A DNA stretch of 64,000 nt from DASQPR01 sp963797605. GTDB taxonomy: Bacteria > Actinomycetota > Actinomycetes > Mycobacteriales > Micromonosporaceae. The stretch is taken from NCBI GenBank assembly GCA_963797605.1, contig CAWCPX010000005.1, forward strand, positions 1,218,263 through 1,282,262. The letters run 5' to 3'. Made by a program: the position numbers and the translations under genes. Below the pieces are notes generated by a model. The model searched no databases and was not told the DNA's origin. It saw nothing but the letters and a program-made list of their open reading frames with translations. Of the stretch, positions 50,633 through 59,059 are shown piece after piece; within the stretch, counting starts at the first letter, position 1, and every line of letters begins with the position of its first letter.

Positions 50633-51442
50633 TCAGGCGGTATCTCGTGCTCGGTGCGCGATCGTCAGCAGATGACTGCTCGCCCCCAGCAGGCTCGGTT
50701 CGGCCTCGATGTCACGGATCCGGTCCAGTAACGAGGCCGTCGCCGCCGCATCCTCGAGGAGCGCGCTGAGGGCGTCGTTTGCAAGCGGCAGGGCCGTCTC
50801 CACCGCGACGGTGCGATCGAAGACGAGACCGGCATCGACGACTTCGGCCGGGATTTCGGCCGGATGGTGGAAATAGGCGGTGGCAAACCATGTGCGGTCG
50901 GGTGACGCGTTGAGATGCACGCCGTCGGCAAGATTCCGACTGAGGATCAGCTGGAAGTCGGGATCGGTCGCGTAGCCGTCGGCGAACGCGACGAAGAAAT
51001 TCGCGAACCGGCTGATGGTGGCGGCGACAATCGGACCGCCTGGCCGCACGACCCGGCCGGCCTCGCGCCAGGTTCGGAGCCGGTCGGCGCGATCGATCTG
51101 GTGATAGAGCGGCCCGAGCAGCAGCACGGCGTCGACGCTGGCATCGGCGTCGTCGAGCGCGCGCGAGTCGCCCACCGTCGCGGTGACGCCGGAGAGCCGG
51201 GCGGCCTGCGCGACGTGCTCCGCGATCGGGTCGACCACGTGCACCTCGTAGCCCGCAGCGGCCAGCGGTGCGGCGTAGACCCCGGTGGCACCGCCGACGT
51301 CCAGGATCCGCGCCGGTGCCGGCGGCAACACGCGAGACAGCACGTCCCACGTACGCAGGAACTCCAATCGGGCGACACCGTCGGCCAGCCGGGTCAACTC
51401 GCCGCCGCGGTTGTAGTAGCGCTCGATGTCGCTATCGATCAT
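50633..51442 (-). CDS. Class I SAM-dependent methyltransferase
   Basis: A 269-residue methyltransferase. ARILDVGGATGVYAAPLAAA is motif I, YEVHVVDPIAEHV motif II, and DAVLLLGPLYHQIDRADRLR motif IV/post. An N-terminal YYNRGGELTRLADGVARLEF is common to the group found near antibiotic or small-molecule loci. Substrate unknown. ATG 51442 (MIDSDIERYY) is chosen; the frame is open to 51511. The 260-bp gap to the next gene (51443-51702) is a divergent promoter region with no further element that I can name. Confidence 0.85.
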   Translation of the reverse strand: MIDSDIERYYNRGGELTRLADGVARLEFLRTWDVLSRVLPPAPARILDVGGATGVYAAPLAAAGYEVHVVDPIAEHVAQAARLSGVTATVGDSRALDDADASVDAVLLLGPLYHQIDRADRLRTWREAGRVVRPGGPIVAATISRFANFFVAFADGYATDPDFQLILSRNLADGVHLNASPDRTWFATAYFHHPAEIPAEVVDAGLVFDRTVAVETALPLANDALSALLEDAAATASLLDRIRDIEAEPSLLGASSHLLTIAHRARDTA

Positions 51443-51702
51443 CGCGTGACGATAACCGTTCTCAGGGGTGGATTCACTCGATATTCGGACGGTCCAGTTG
51501 CCTCTCTCCATATGTTGCCGTTCTAGCCGCGGCGCAAATCAGACGACCACACGGTCGCTGAACACGGCCACGTGCGGGCATCTCGTATCATCTGCATGAT
51601 CCGCGCTCCCTTGGGATCAGGCACGGATATTTGGGTACGAGTACATCAACATCATCAAGACGGGACAGTGCGGTCCGCCAACGATCGCGACGGGAGGCGA
51701 AC

Positions 51703-52467
51703 ATGGCACGGATCCACGCCACGAAGGAGATCTGGCTCGAGGAGCTACGGGTTGACGGCGCCGCATTTCGGGAAGCCGTCACCGAGGCGGGTCCAGCGGC
51801 TTCGGTGCCCTCGTGTCCCGGCTGGAGCGTCGCCGACCTCATCCACCATCTCGGCACCGTCTACGAGTACGTCCACGGCCATGTGCTTCGCGGGATCGCT
51901 ACGCCACCCGAGCGTTCCATCGAGGCGATCCGCGCCGAACCCCGTGCCACCGATCAGCTCGCCTGGTTCGACCGGCAGCTCGCCGCGGTCCTGGGCGCGC
52001 TCGACGCCGCCGACCCGGAGTTGCCGGCCTACAACTGGGCGCCGACTCCGAAGCGAGCGGCGTTCTGGCATCGGCGCATGGCGCACGAGACCACGATCCA
52101 CCGGTGGGACGCGCAGATCGCGATCGGCCGCCCCGAACCGATCGCGGCGCGACTCGCTGCCGACGGCGTCGCCGAGGTGCTCGACACCTGGGTGCCGGCC
52201 GGTCGCCGCGTCGGCAATCGAGACTTCTCCGGGCTCGTCGCGCTGGTGGGCACCGACGTCGAGTACACCTGGCTCGCCCGCCTACGGGGTGAGGGCATCG
52301 CACTGCTCGACACCGAGACGATCTTCGACGATGACGAGCACCGGCCGATCGTTGTCGCGAAAGGCTCCGCGAGTGACCTCATGCTCGCGCTCTGGGGTCG
52401 CGTCGGCTTCGATACGCTGGACATATCCGGCGATGAACCCGCTCTGCAAGCTCTGCGGGTGGGGTAG
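51703..52467 (+). CDS. Mycothiol-dependent maleylpyruvate isomerase-like (DinB-fold) protein
   Basis: A 254-residue protein of the TIGR03083/MDMPI-type family. The N-terminal four-helix DinB fold has CPGWSVADLIHHLGTVYEYV, and MAHETTIHRWDAQIAIGRPE carries further metal-type histidines. The C-terminal domain contains DDDEHRPIVVAKGSASDLML and LALWGR. Such enzymes use mycothiol in isomerisation or conjugation reactions, but many members are uncharacterised. GGGAGG precedes ATG. The presence of mshA 4 kb away fits, but is not proof of use. Confidence 0.85.
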   Translation: MARIHATKEIWLEELRVDGAAFREAVTEAGPAASVPSCPGWSVADLIHHLGTVYEYVHGHVLRGIATPPERSIEAIRAEPRATDQLAWFDRQLAAVLGALDAADPELPAYNWAPTPKRAAFWHRRMAHETTIHRWDAQIAIGRPEPIAARLAADGVAEVLDTWVPAGRRVGNRDFSGLVALVGTDVEYTWLARLRGEGIALLDTETIFDDDEHRPIVVAKGSASDLMLALWGRVGFDTLDISGDEPALQALRVG

Positions 52468-52489
52468 ACGACCTTCCCCCTAGGGGTCA

Positions 52490-52505
52490 CATGACTTTTG
52501 TCATG
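52490..52505. promoter_or_regulatory. Operator-like palindrome upstream of the ABC operon
   Basis: CATGAC TTTT GTCATG is a perfect 6-bp dyad, with a CCCCTAGGGG palindrome (52477-52486) just before it. It is 87 bp upstream of the ABC ATPase start. The form is like sites of NarL/LuxR-type regulators that control DrrAB-type exporters. Confidence 0.5.
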
Positions 52506-52591
52506 GACAGATTCAGGTGTTTCAACCCTGCCGCCTGTGGCGCCGGATCGATACCGTCTAACACGGAAGATCATAAAGCAGGGAGAATGTC

Positions 52592-53524
52592 ATGATTGAG
52601 GCTCGGGGCCTCACCAAAAGGTACGGCGACAAAGTAGCCGTCGACGACCTCTCGTTCACCGTCCAGCCGGGCATCGTGACCGGCTTTCTCGGGCCCAACG
52701 GGGCCGGCAAATCTACGACGATGCGGCTCATCCTCGGTCTGGACCGGCCGACGAGGGGTCAGGCGCTCGTCAATGGCCGCCCCTACTCGGCGGCCACGGC
52801 GCCACTGCGCGAGGTCGGAGCGCTTCTCGACGCGAAAGACATTCACGGCGGGCGCACCGCTCGTTCGCACCTGCTCAGCCTGACGCAGTCCAACGGGCTG
52901 CCGAAGCGTCGCGTCGACGAGGTGCTGGAAATGACCGGCATGTCCGAGGTGGCCGGCAAGCGCATCAAGGGTTTCTCGCTGGGCATGTCCCAGCGTCTCG
53001 GCATCGCTGCCGCGATGCTCGGAGATCCGCAGATCCTGATGTTCGACGAACCGGTCAATGGCCTCGACCCCGAGGGCATCCTCTGGATTCGCCACTTCAT
53101 GCAGTCGCTCGCGGCGGCCGGCCGCACGGTCTTCGTGTCCAGCCACCTCATGAGTGAGATGGCCCTGACGGCGACCCACCTCATCGTCATCGGCCGCGGC
53201 CAGCTCCTCGCCGACACCACGACCGAGGACTTCATCAGCGAGAACTCGTCGGGCAGCGTCCGGGTCCGCACACCGCAGGTGGAGACCCTGATGGACGCGC
53301 TCATCGCCGCCGGCTCGAAGCCGACGCAGGTCGAGGGCTTCATCCAGATCAACGACATCACCACGGACGCCGTCGGCGACATCGCGGCCGCGAACCGGGT
53401 GACGATCCACGAACTGTTCGCCCAGCGCTCCTCGCTGGAAGAGGCGTTCATGGAGATGACCCGTGACTCGGTCGAATACCACGCGACCGGCGAGGTCGCC
53501 GCTACCCAGGGAGGCGTGAAGTGA
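52592..53524 (+). CDS. ABC transporter ATP-binding protein (ABC-2 type exporter)
   Basis: A 310-residue ATPase. Walker A GFLGPNGAGKSTTMRLILGL, the signature KGFSLGMSQRLGIAAAMLGD, Walker B ILMFDEPVNGLDPEGILWIR and the H loop FVSSHLMSEM are present. A DUF4162-like tail is also present (INDITTDAVGDIAAANRVTI). It forms an exporter with the following permease. GGGAGAATG gives the SD. The substrate could be a drug, a lipid or a peptide; nothing nearby shows which. Confidence 0.92.
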   Translation: MIEARGLTKRYGDKVAVDDLSFTVQPGIVTGFLGPNGAGKSTTMRLILGLDRPTRGQALVNGRPYSAATAPLREVGALLDAKDIHGGRTARSHLLSLTQSNGLPKRRVDEVLEMTGMSEVAGKRIKGFSLGMSQRLGIAAAMLGDPQILMFDEPVNGLDPEGILWIRHFMQSLAAAGRTVFVSSHLMSEMALTATHLIVIGRGQLLADTTTEDFISENSSGSVRVRTPQVETLMDALIAAGSKPTQVEGFIQINDITTDAVGDIAAANRVTIHELFAQRSSLEEAFMEMTRDSVEYHATGEVAATQGGVK

Positions 53525-54351
53525 GCACGGCTATCGCGGCGCCGCCGCCCATCACCTTCGACGACCGGAAGGCCCGCACGAGCCTGGCGCACGTCGTCCG
53601 CTCGGAATGGACCAAGATCTGGTCGGTACGCTCCACCTTCTGGACGCTGCTGATCCTCGTCATCGCGACGATCGGCATCTCCGTGCTCGCGTCCTGGGGC
53701 CAGAGCTCGAACCTGTCCCACATGGACCCGGCCGACCGGGCAACCCTCGACGTCACGTATCAGTCGATGGCCGGACTATCGCTGGGCCAGCTGGCGATCG
53801 CCGTACTCGGCGTGCTGATCATCACCACCGAATACTCCACCGGCGGCATCAAGACCACGCTGACCGCCGTGCCCAACCGCCTGCGCGTTCTCCTGGCCAA
53901 GGGCATCGTCTTCGGGATCATCGCGGTCGTCGTCGGTGTGATCACGACGTTCGGAGCCTTCTACGCGTCGATGCCGTTCTGGGCGCATCACCACCTGGCG
54001 GCTCACATCGGCGACCCGGGCGTGCTCCGAGCCGTGATCGGTGGCGGGCTCTACGTCTTCGCCAGCGGCATGTTCGGCTTCGCGCTCGGGTCGGTGATCC
54101 GGCACACGGCCGGTGCGATCACGGCCGCCATCGCGTTGCTGCTCGTCGTGCCGCCGCTGACGCAGTTGCTCCCGGGCAAGTGGGGCGACAATGTCACCGA
54201 ATATTTCACCTCGAACGCGGGTTCAAGGGTTGCGGCGGTCATCCCCGTCCACGATCAGGCGAGCCCGTGGATCGGCTATCTCACGATCACCATCTGGTGG
54301 GTTGTACCGCTCATTGTCGGCGCGTGGCTCATGCGCACGCGTGACGCGTAG
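53521..54351 (+). CDS. ABC-2 type transporter permease
   Basis: A 276-residue permease with about six membrane helices. TFWTLLILVIATIGISVLAS is the first. The others include LSLGQLAIAVLGVLIITTEY, VFGIIAVVVGVITTFGAFYA and IGYLTITIWWVVPLIVGAWL. EYSTGGIKTTLTAVPNRLRV is the coupling region after helix 2. It starts with a GTGA overlap to the ATPase gene. A strong terminator follows at 54365. Confidence 0.9.
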   Translation: MSTAIAAPPPITFDDRKARTSLAHVVRSEWTKIWSVRSTFWTLLILVIATIGISVLASWGQSSNLSHMDPADRATLDVTYQSMAGLSLGQLAIAVLGVLIITTEYSTGGIKTTLTAVPNRLRVLLAKGIVFGIIAVVVGVITTFGAFYASMPFWAHHHLAAHIGDPGVLRAVIGGGLYVFASGMFGFALGSVIRHTAGAITAAIALLLVVPPLTQLLPGKWGDNVTEYFTSNAGSRVAAVIPVHDQASPWIGYLTITIWWVVPLIVGAWLMRTRDA

Positions 54352-54364
54352 CGGTCTCGGGGGA

Positions 54365-54402
54365 TGAAAGGGCGGGCGGCTGGGGGGCTGCCCGCCCTTT
54401 CA
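54365..54402. terminator. Terminator hairpin after the ABC operon
   Basis: A perfect 13-bp stem TGAAAGGGCGGGC / GCCCGCCCTTTCA with a 12-base loop, between the convergent ABC permease and YbjQ-type genes. It probably ends both transcripts. Confidence 0.85.
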
Positions 54403-54427
54403 CATGAGCGCGTCGCGCAGCCGAGGA

Positions 54428-55249
54428 TCAGCGATCGAGGCCGAGCATCAGCTGCGGCGTCGGGATGACGTGGTCCGGGCGGATCGGTCGCACCGCGGTG
54501 CCGATCGCGAAGAACTCGGTCGTGTGCGAGCCCCACGTGTGGTTGCGCTGCGACAGGTCGACGCCGACGATGCCCTCCGCGTGCAGCGCCTCGGCCTCCT
54601 TCTGCATGCGGGCCATCGCGAGTTCGCGGGCGTCGTAGAGCGCCTGCGTGAACTGCGGCAACTCTGCGTTTTGGCCCATGTTCGAGAGCACGTTGCCGAA
54701 CGTGCGGTGCGCGACGTGATAGACGCAGGTGCCCATGACCATGCCGAGCGGTGCGTAGCCGGCCTGCAGCAAAGTCCAGAAGTCTTGCCCGCTCAGGTCG
54801 GACGTGAACGGGTGCCCGGCGTCGTTACGCCACTTCTTGCCGTCGTCGGCCTTGACCGCGGTGCCGACGGCCAGGAACTCGGCGGCGTCCTTGCCCCACT
54901 CCTTGAACTCGACCTCCAGCCGCACCGCCACGATGCCGTCGGCACCGAGCACGTCGGCTTCGGCCTGCATCCGGGACATGGCGAGTTCGCGGGCGTGGTA
55001 CATCGCCTGGGACAGCACGTCGAGTTCCTGGTTCTTGCTCCACCGGCCCATCTGGAAGCCGACGTGGTAGACCGACGAGCCCAGCACGAGCCCGAGCGGC
55101 GTGAAGCCGGCCTGCTTGACGAGCAGGAACTCGTTGACGCTCAGGTCCGATGTGAAGATGTGCCCCGGCGTGCCGGGCTTGAGCTCCTGGAGCCGGTTCA
55201 TCGCGTCCTGCGGGAGTCCCAGCGCCGTCGGGTCCATCTGGGCGGTCAT
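54428..55249 (-). CDS. Double YbjQ-domain (heavy-metal-binding-like) protein
   Basis: A 273-residue protein with two YbjQ/UPF0145-type repeats. Repeat 1 is GHIFTSDLSVNEFLLVKQAG then FTPLGLVLGSSVYHVGFQMG, with ELDVLSQAMYHARELAMSRM. Repeat 2 is HPFTSDLSGQDFWTLLQAGY then APLGMVMGTCVYHVAHRTFG, with ALYDARELAMARMQKEAEAL. The two repeats are clear duplicates. The family is named for a metal-binding-like motif, but no function has been shown. It is the last gene of a three-gene operon and overlaps the upstream paralogue by four bases. Confidence 0.88.
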   Translation of the reverse strand: MTAQMDPTALGLPQDAMNRLQELKPGTPGHIFTSDLSVNEFLLVKQAGFTPLGLVLGSSVYHVGFQMGRWSKNQELDVLSQAMYHARELAMSRMQAEADVLGADGIVAVRLEVEFKEWGKDAAEFLAVGTAVKADDGKKWRNDAGHPFTSDLSGQDFWTLLQAGYAPLGMVMGTCVYHVAHRTFGNVLSNMGQNAELPQFTQALYDARELAMARMQKEAEALHAEGIVGVDLSQRNHTWGSHTTEFFAIGTAVRPIRPDHVIPTPQLMLGLDR

Positions 55250-56286
55250 GAGCGTCCTACCTTCTTGTTGAACGTGCCCGGCTTGTCCAGTCGCAGCATC
55301 GGGAGCGGCATCTCCGGTTTGTCCGGCCGACCCTTGGTGCCGATCGGCACGATCGCCGTGCCCCAGAGGAACGCGTCGGCCATGTGATCGTGGGCGTCCT
55401 CGCCGCCGTACGCGCAGCGATTCTCAAAGATGTTGAGCTGTATGTCTTTCAGCACGACCGTGTGACCGCCACGCTTCGCGGCATCGGCTGCGAGCGACAC
55501 CCGGGCAGCGTGGCGGGCGGCTGTGACGAGGTTCGTGGAGCCGACGACCTCCTGGTTCATCCAGGAACTCTGCTGCATGCGCTGCGACCAGTCGTCGTGC
55601 CGGATCACCGCGCCGACGCCCTGGACGAGGTCGACCGGCACCCAGCCGGCTCGGAGCAGCTTCGCGAACTCCTGGCCGCTGAGGTCGGAGGTGAACGCCT
55701 TCTTCGGCCGCTTGTCGCCGTCGGCCCGGACCGCCGTGCCGATCGCCAGGAACTCGAGACCGTTGCCGTAAAACGAGCCGACCGTCAGCCGGACCCCGAC
55801 GACGCCATCGCCGGCCAGACCGATGCATTCCGTGCGCATGCGTTCGACCGCGCGATGCCGGGCCTGTTCGAGCAGGTGTTGCACGGCCGGCACGTCGACC
55901 ACGGGGGCGGGTGCCCACGCACCATATCGGCCGCCCATGCCCTGGCCCGAGAAACCGCCGGAGTTGAAGCCACCGCCGGCGAACCCGCCACGGTAGGCAC
56001 CGCCATAACCACATCCGGTGTACGACCAGCCGACATTGAAAACGGCGCTGCCCATGACCTGACCGACCGGCGAGAATCCGACCGATCGGATCGCGGCGAA
56101 CTCCTGCGTGCTGAGATCGGAGGTGAAGGCGCCGGACTCGCCCCGATCGGCTCGTTGCCGCATCTCGGCGATGCGCCACTGCGCCTGTAAGGGGAGACGG
56201 CCCGCCGCGATCTCAGCCGCGCTTGCCGCCGCGATCTGCTCGGGGGTCCACTCGCCGGGGCCGGAAGGACCACTGGGTGCCGACAT
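55246..56286 (-). CDS. Double YbjQ-domain protein with glycine-rich loop
   Basis: A 346-residue paralogue of the next gene. Repeat 1 is SGAFTSDLSTQEFAAIRSVG then FSPVGQVMGSAVFNVGWSYT. A Gly/Tyr/Phe-rich insertion of about 35 residues (GCGYGGAYRGGFAGG and onward) lies inside it. Repeat 2 is KAFTSDLSGQEFAKLLRAGW then VPVDLVQGVGAVIRHDDWSQ. The last third mentions an odd motif, NIFENRCAYGGEDAHDHMAD. ATG 56286 is chosen; GTG 56289 lies one codon before. It is the middle gene of the operon. Confidence 0.85.
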   Translation of the reverse strand: MSAPSGPSGPGEWTPEQIAAASAAEIAAGRLPLQAQWRIAEMRQRADRGESGAFTSDLSTQEFAAIRSVGFSPVGQVMGSAVFNVGWSYTGCGYGGAYRGGFAGGGFNSGGFSGQGMGGRYGAWAPAPVVDVPAVQHLLEQARHRAVERMRTECIGLAGDGVVGVRLTVGSFYGNGLEFLAIGTAVRADGDKRPKKAFTSDLSGQEFAKLLRAGWVPVDLVQGVGAVIRHDDWSQRMQQSSWMNQEVVGSTNLVTAARHAARVSLAADAAKRGGHTVVLKDIQLNIFENRCAYGGEDAHDHMADAFLWGTAIVPIGTKGRPDKPEMPLPMLRLDKPGTFNKKVGRS

Positions 56287-56329
56287 CACGCCACCATCCC
56301 GTCCGTCATGATCACGGTGCCACCCATGA

Positions 56330-56755
56330 TCACAGTGTCGTCAGCCGGGCGAGGATCTCGGCCGCGGCGGCGTTGGAGGACGCGACCGCGTTGAGTTGGG
56401 CGGCCATCTCGCGAGACCACTCGTCGAGCGTGACCGTGCGGCTCGACATCACGACACCACCGGATTCGTGCCGGATCGACGCCGTCAGCGGGCGCCCGAA
56501 CTCATGCCGATCGAGGTCGAACCGGTGGTTGCCGAGGTGCACCGAGACGCTGAGCACGGCCGGCTCGCTGCGACCACCGAGACGCGCCTTGATCTTGCCC
56601 TCGCGCCGCACCGTCACGATTTCGCCGGGGAGCGCCGCCGAGAGCACGTTGAGCAGGAAGCCGGAGTAGAGCGACAGATCATCCGTGTGCTTCCGCAGCT
56701 GGGCGGCGAGCATCTCCAGGTCAAAGTAGGTCGGCGGTGGCGTTTCCTGCGTCAT
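56330..56755 (-). CDS. Hypothetical protein, first gene of the YbjQ operon
   Basis: A 141-residue soluble protein (MTQETPPPTYFDLEMLAAQL, then LSLYSGFLLNVLSAALPGEI, then RFDLDRHEFGRPLTASIRHE, ending AEILARLTTL). It has a helical N-terminus, a beta-rich middle and a helical C-terminus, and looks like a compact chaperone or adaptor. I recognise no family. It is 43 bp upstream of the YbjQ-type pair and so probably works with it. ATG 56755 is chosen; the open frame to 56863 has no support. Confidence 0.7.
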   Translation of the reverse strand: MTQETPPPTYFDLEMLAAQLRKHTDDLSLYSGFLLNVLSAALPGEIVTVRREGKIKARLGGRSEPAVLSVSVHLGNHRFDLDRHEFGRPLTASIRHESGGVVMSSRTVTLDEWSREMAAQLNAVASSNAAAAEILARLTTL

Positions 56756-56879
56756 GCCAGCCCCTGCTCCATGCCTCGGTCCTCCGACTGATCGATGGTC
56801 GACCACTCTCGCCAGGTTAGTCCGCGCACGCCACGAGCGCTCCCCCGACCTTGATCCACCCAAGATCGAGTCCTCGGCG

Positions 56880-57408
56880 TCACGCCCCCGTGTCGGGTTC
56901 GCCGGCCGCGATCGCCGTCGCCAGGTCGAAGGTCGGGCGCCCCATCAGCACCAACCGCACGGTGCTGACCTCGGGCGGCGCCTCCCGCATCGCGTCGAGC
57001 GCGATCCGGATCGCATGGTCGACGGGCCAGGAGAAGCTGCCGCTGGAGATCAGCGGAAACGCGACGCTCGTGGCCGGCAGCGTGGGCGGCGAGCGCCAGC
57101 GACGTCGTGTAGCAGGATCGCAGCAGGTCCGGGCGGGCCGAACCCTGGCGCCAGACCGGTCCAACCGTGTGGATCACCCAGCGCGCTGGCAGCCGCCCGG
57201 CCGTCGTCGCCACCGCGTCGCCGGTCGCCAACCCACGGCCGTAGTGGGAGGCGCGCAGCGCCCGGCAGGCCGCCAGGATCTCCGGGCCGCCCTTGCGGTG
57301 GATCGCGCCGTCGACTCCCCCGCCGCCGAGCAGCGACGAGTTCGCCGCGTTGACGATCACGTCCACTCGCTATTCGGTGATGTCCCCTTCGACGATTTCG
57401 ATCGTCAT
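56880..57408 (-). pseudogene. Macro-domain ADP-ribose-binding protein, with a stop codon and a frameshift
   Basis: The ADP-ribose-binding macro fold. MTIEIVEGDITE is followed by an in-frame TAG (57370-57372), then RVDVIVNAANSSLLGGGGVD, then GAIHRKGGPEILAACRALR, with both ligand motifs intact. GRLPARWVIHTVGPVWRQG and SCYTTSLALAAH follow. Near 57083 the frame shifts and continues SVAFPLISSGSFSWPVDHAI, then MREAPPEVSTVRLVLMGRPT. In other bacteria the residue at the stop is Leu or a similar one, so a single base change or a sequencing error would explain it. It lies before EI24 in a leftward series. Confidence 0.8.
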
Positions 57409-57439
57409 CGCATTTCTCCCCGTGCCTCGCTGAAAGTGA

Positions 57440-58240
57440 TCAACCGGACAGCTGCGGTGTGGTCGTGGCGGCCGGCACGGGCAGGACTCGGCGGGCGAGA
57501 AGCGTGCCACCGGCCACCGCTGCCGGCATCACCAGCACGGCTCCCAGTGGGATCAGGAAACACACGAACACCGTCGCTCCGAAACCGACCGCCAGCGGAC
57601 GATTCGCCCTCAGAACCCGCCGCCGATCAGCCAGTTTGAGACCACGCCGGGCGAACGGGACGCCGACGAGTTCGATGGTCAGGAACCAGCCGCCGAAAAG
57701 GGCTCCGATCACCGGTACGGCGGTCTGCCCGACGACCGGGATGAACCCGGCCAGAAACAGCGGCACCCCGATCAGCGCGGAGATCGCGACCAGCCGGATC
57801 GACTCCCCGATGCCACGCACCAACTCCGCGAACCACGGCAGGTGCACCGGCTCGGGGACGTCGCCGAGCTTCTGATCGATCCGCTCGGAGATCTTCTCGT
57901 AGAACGGATCGCCGATCGCGAGCGTGATCGACGTGAACGTCACGACGGCGAGCAGCCCGGTGATCCCGATGACGGCGATGCCGCCGATGAGACGGGCGAT
58001 GCCGCGCAGCGATGCGTTCCAGCCGTTCGCGAACCAGGTCACGGCCGACGCCAGGTCTCCGATGTAGACAAGGAGCAGCACGAACACGACGAGCAGCAGC
58101 AGGCCCGCGATCAGTGCCGGGAGCAGCCCGAGGAAGTAGAGGCCGATGCTCGACCGGTACATGCCCAGGCCACGACCGAGCAGCGAGATGCCCGTCAGGA
58201 ACTCACGGACCGGGTTGCGGCGCGCCGGTGGTGTGATCAT
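57440..58240 (-). CDS. EI24-domain membrane protein (CysZ-like)
   Basis: A 266-residue protein of the EI24/CysZ family with about five to six hydrophobic segments: SIGLYFLGLLPALIAGLLLL, then LIGGIAVIGITGLLAVVTFT, then LFLAGFIPVVGQTAVPVIGA, then FVCFLIPLGAVLVMPAAVAG. GDPFYEKISERIDQKL is the conserved cytoplasmic stretch. CysZ members import sulfate; the role in actinobacteria is less clear. ATG 58240 is used. This gene is intact, although its neighbours on both sides are broken. Confidence 0.88.
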   Translation of the reverse strand: MITPPARRNPVREFLTGISLLGRGLGMYRSSIGLYFLGLLPALIAGLLLLVVFVLLLVYIGDLASAVTWFANGWNASLRGIARLIGGIAVIGITGLLAVVTFTSITLAIGDPFYEKISERIDQKLGDVPEPVHLPWFAELVRGIGESIRLVAISALIGVPLFLAGFIPVVGQTAVPVIGALFGGWFLTIELVGVPFARRGLKLADRRRVLRANRPLAVGFGATVFVCFLIPLGAVLVMPAAVAGGTLLARRVLPVPAATTTPQLSG

Positions 58241-58306
58241 GGCGCCAGCGTAAGGGCGCCGCCACGACTGGGCCACTCGAAAGCCGCCGCTCAAAGCCGG
58301 AAGCCG

Positions 58307-59046
58307 CTAGTCGGCTAGCCGTACCCGGACACGCCGGTTGGCCTTGCCCTTGCTCTCGACCTTGACCACGACGACCTTGCCGATCTGCGCGGTCGAAGCG
58401 ACGTGGGTGCCGCCGTCGGCCTGCGTGTCGAGGCCGACGATGTCGACGATGCGGATCTCGGTCTCGTCGGCCGGGATCAGGTTGCTCTGGGTGCGGATGA
58501 TGTCGGGCAACCCGAGCGCCTCCTCGCGCGGCAGCACCTTCACAGCCGACGCGCCGGTCGGCGATCACCTCGGCGTTGACGAGTTCTTCGAGCCGCGCCT
58601 TGAAGTCGGCCGGCACCTCGGGCAGGTTGAAGTCCATCCTGGCCTCGCCCGGGCTCCATGTTGCCGCCGGTGACCAGTGCGCCGAAATCGCGGAAGACAA
58701 CACCGCAGAGCACATGCAGGCCGGAGTGGGTACGCATGAGCATGGATCGCCGGGCGTCTTCCAGGGCACCGGTGACCGCGGTGCCGGCCGGCGGGAGCGG
58801 ATCGCCGTCGGCCGGGATCAGGTAGAGGTCGTCGCCTTTGCGGGTGCCGACGATCCGGGTCTGTACGCCTTCCCACAGCAGCACGCCGTGGTCCGGGTGG
58901 CTGGCCGCCGCCGCCCGGGTAGAAGGCCGACGGTCGAGCACGATGCCGTTCTCCGCGTCGCTGGCGAGCACGGTGCACTGCCACTCGCGCAGGGTCGGGT
59001 CGGCGAGGTCGAGACGCGTGGTGCGGCCGTGCTGGGTCACGCCCAT
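58307..59046 (-). pseudogene. Alanyl-tRNA editing protein AlaX-like, several frameshifts
   Basis: A trans-editing hydrolase that clears Ser- or Gly-tRNA(Ala). The order is MGVTQHGRTTRLDLADPTLR, then (other frame) AFYPGGGGQPP, then GVLLWEGVQTRIVGTRKGDD, RRSMLMRTHSGLHVLCGVVF (the HxxxH motif), FNLPEVPADFKARLEELVNA, MKVLPREEALGLPDIIRTQS and DTQADGGTHVASTAQIGKVV (the second metal motif). Four single-base shifts (near 58930, 58915, 58665 and 58545) are needed to join them. Both metal motifs are kept. ATG 59046 starts it. Confidence 0.8.
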
Positions 59047-59059
59047 GGCTGCTGTTACC

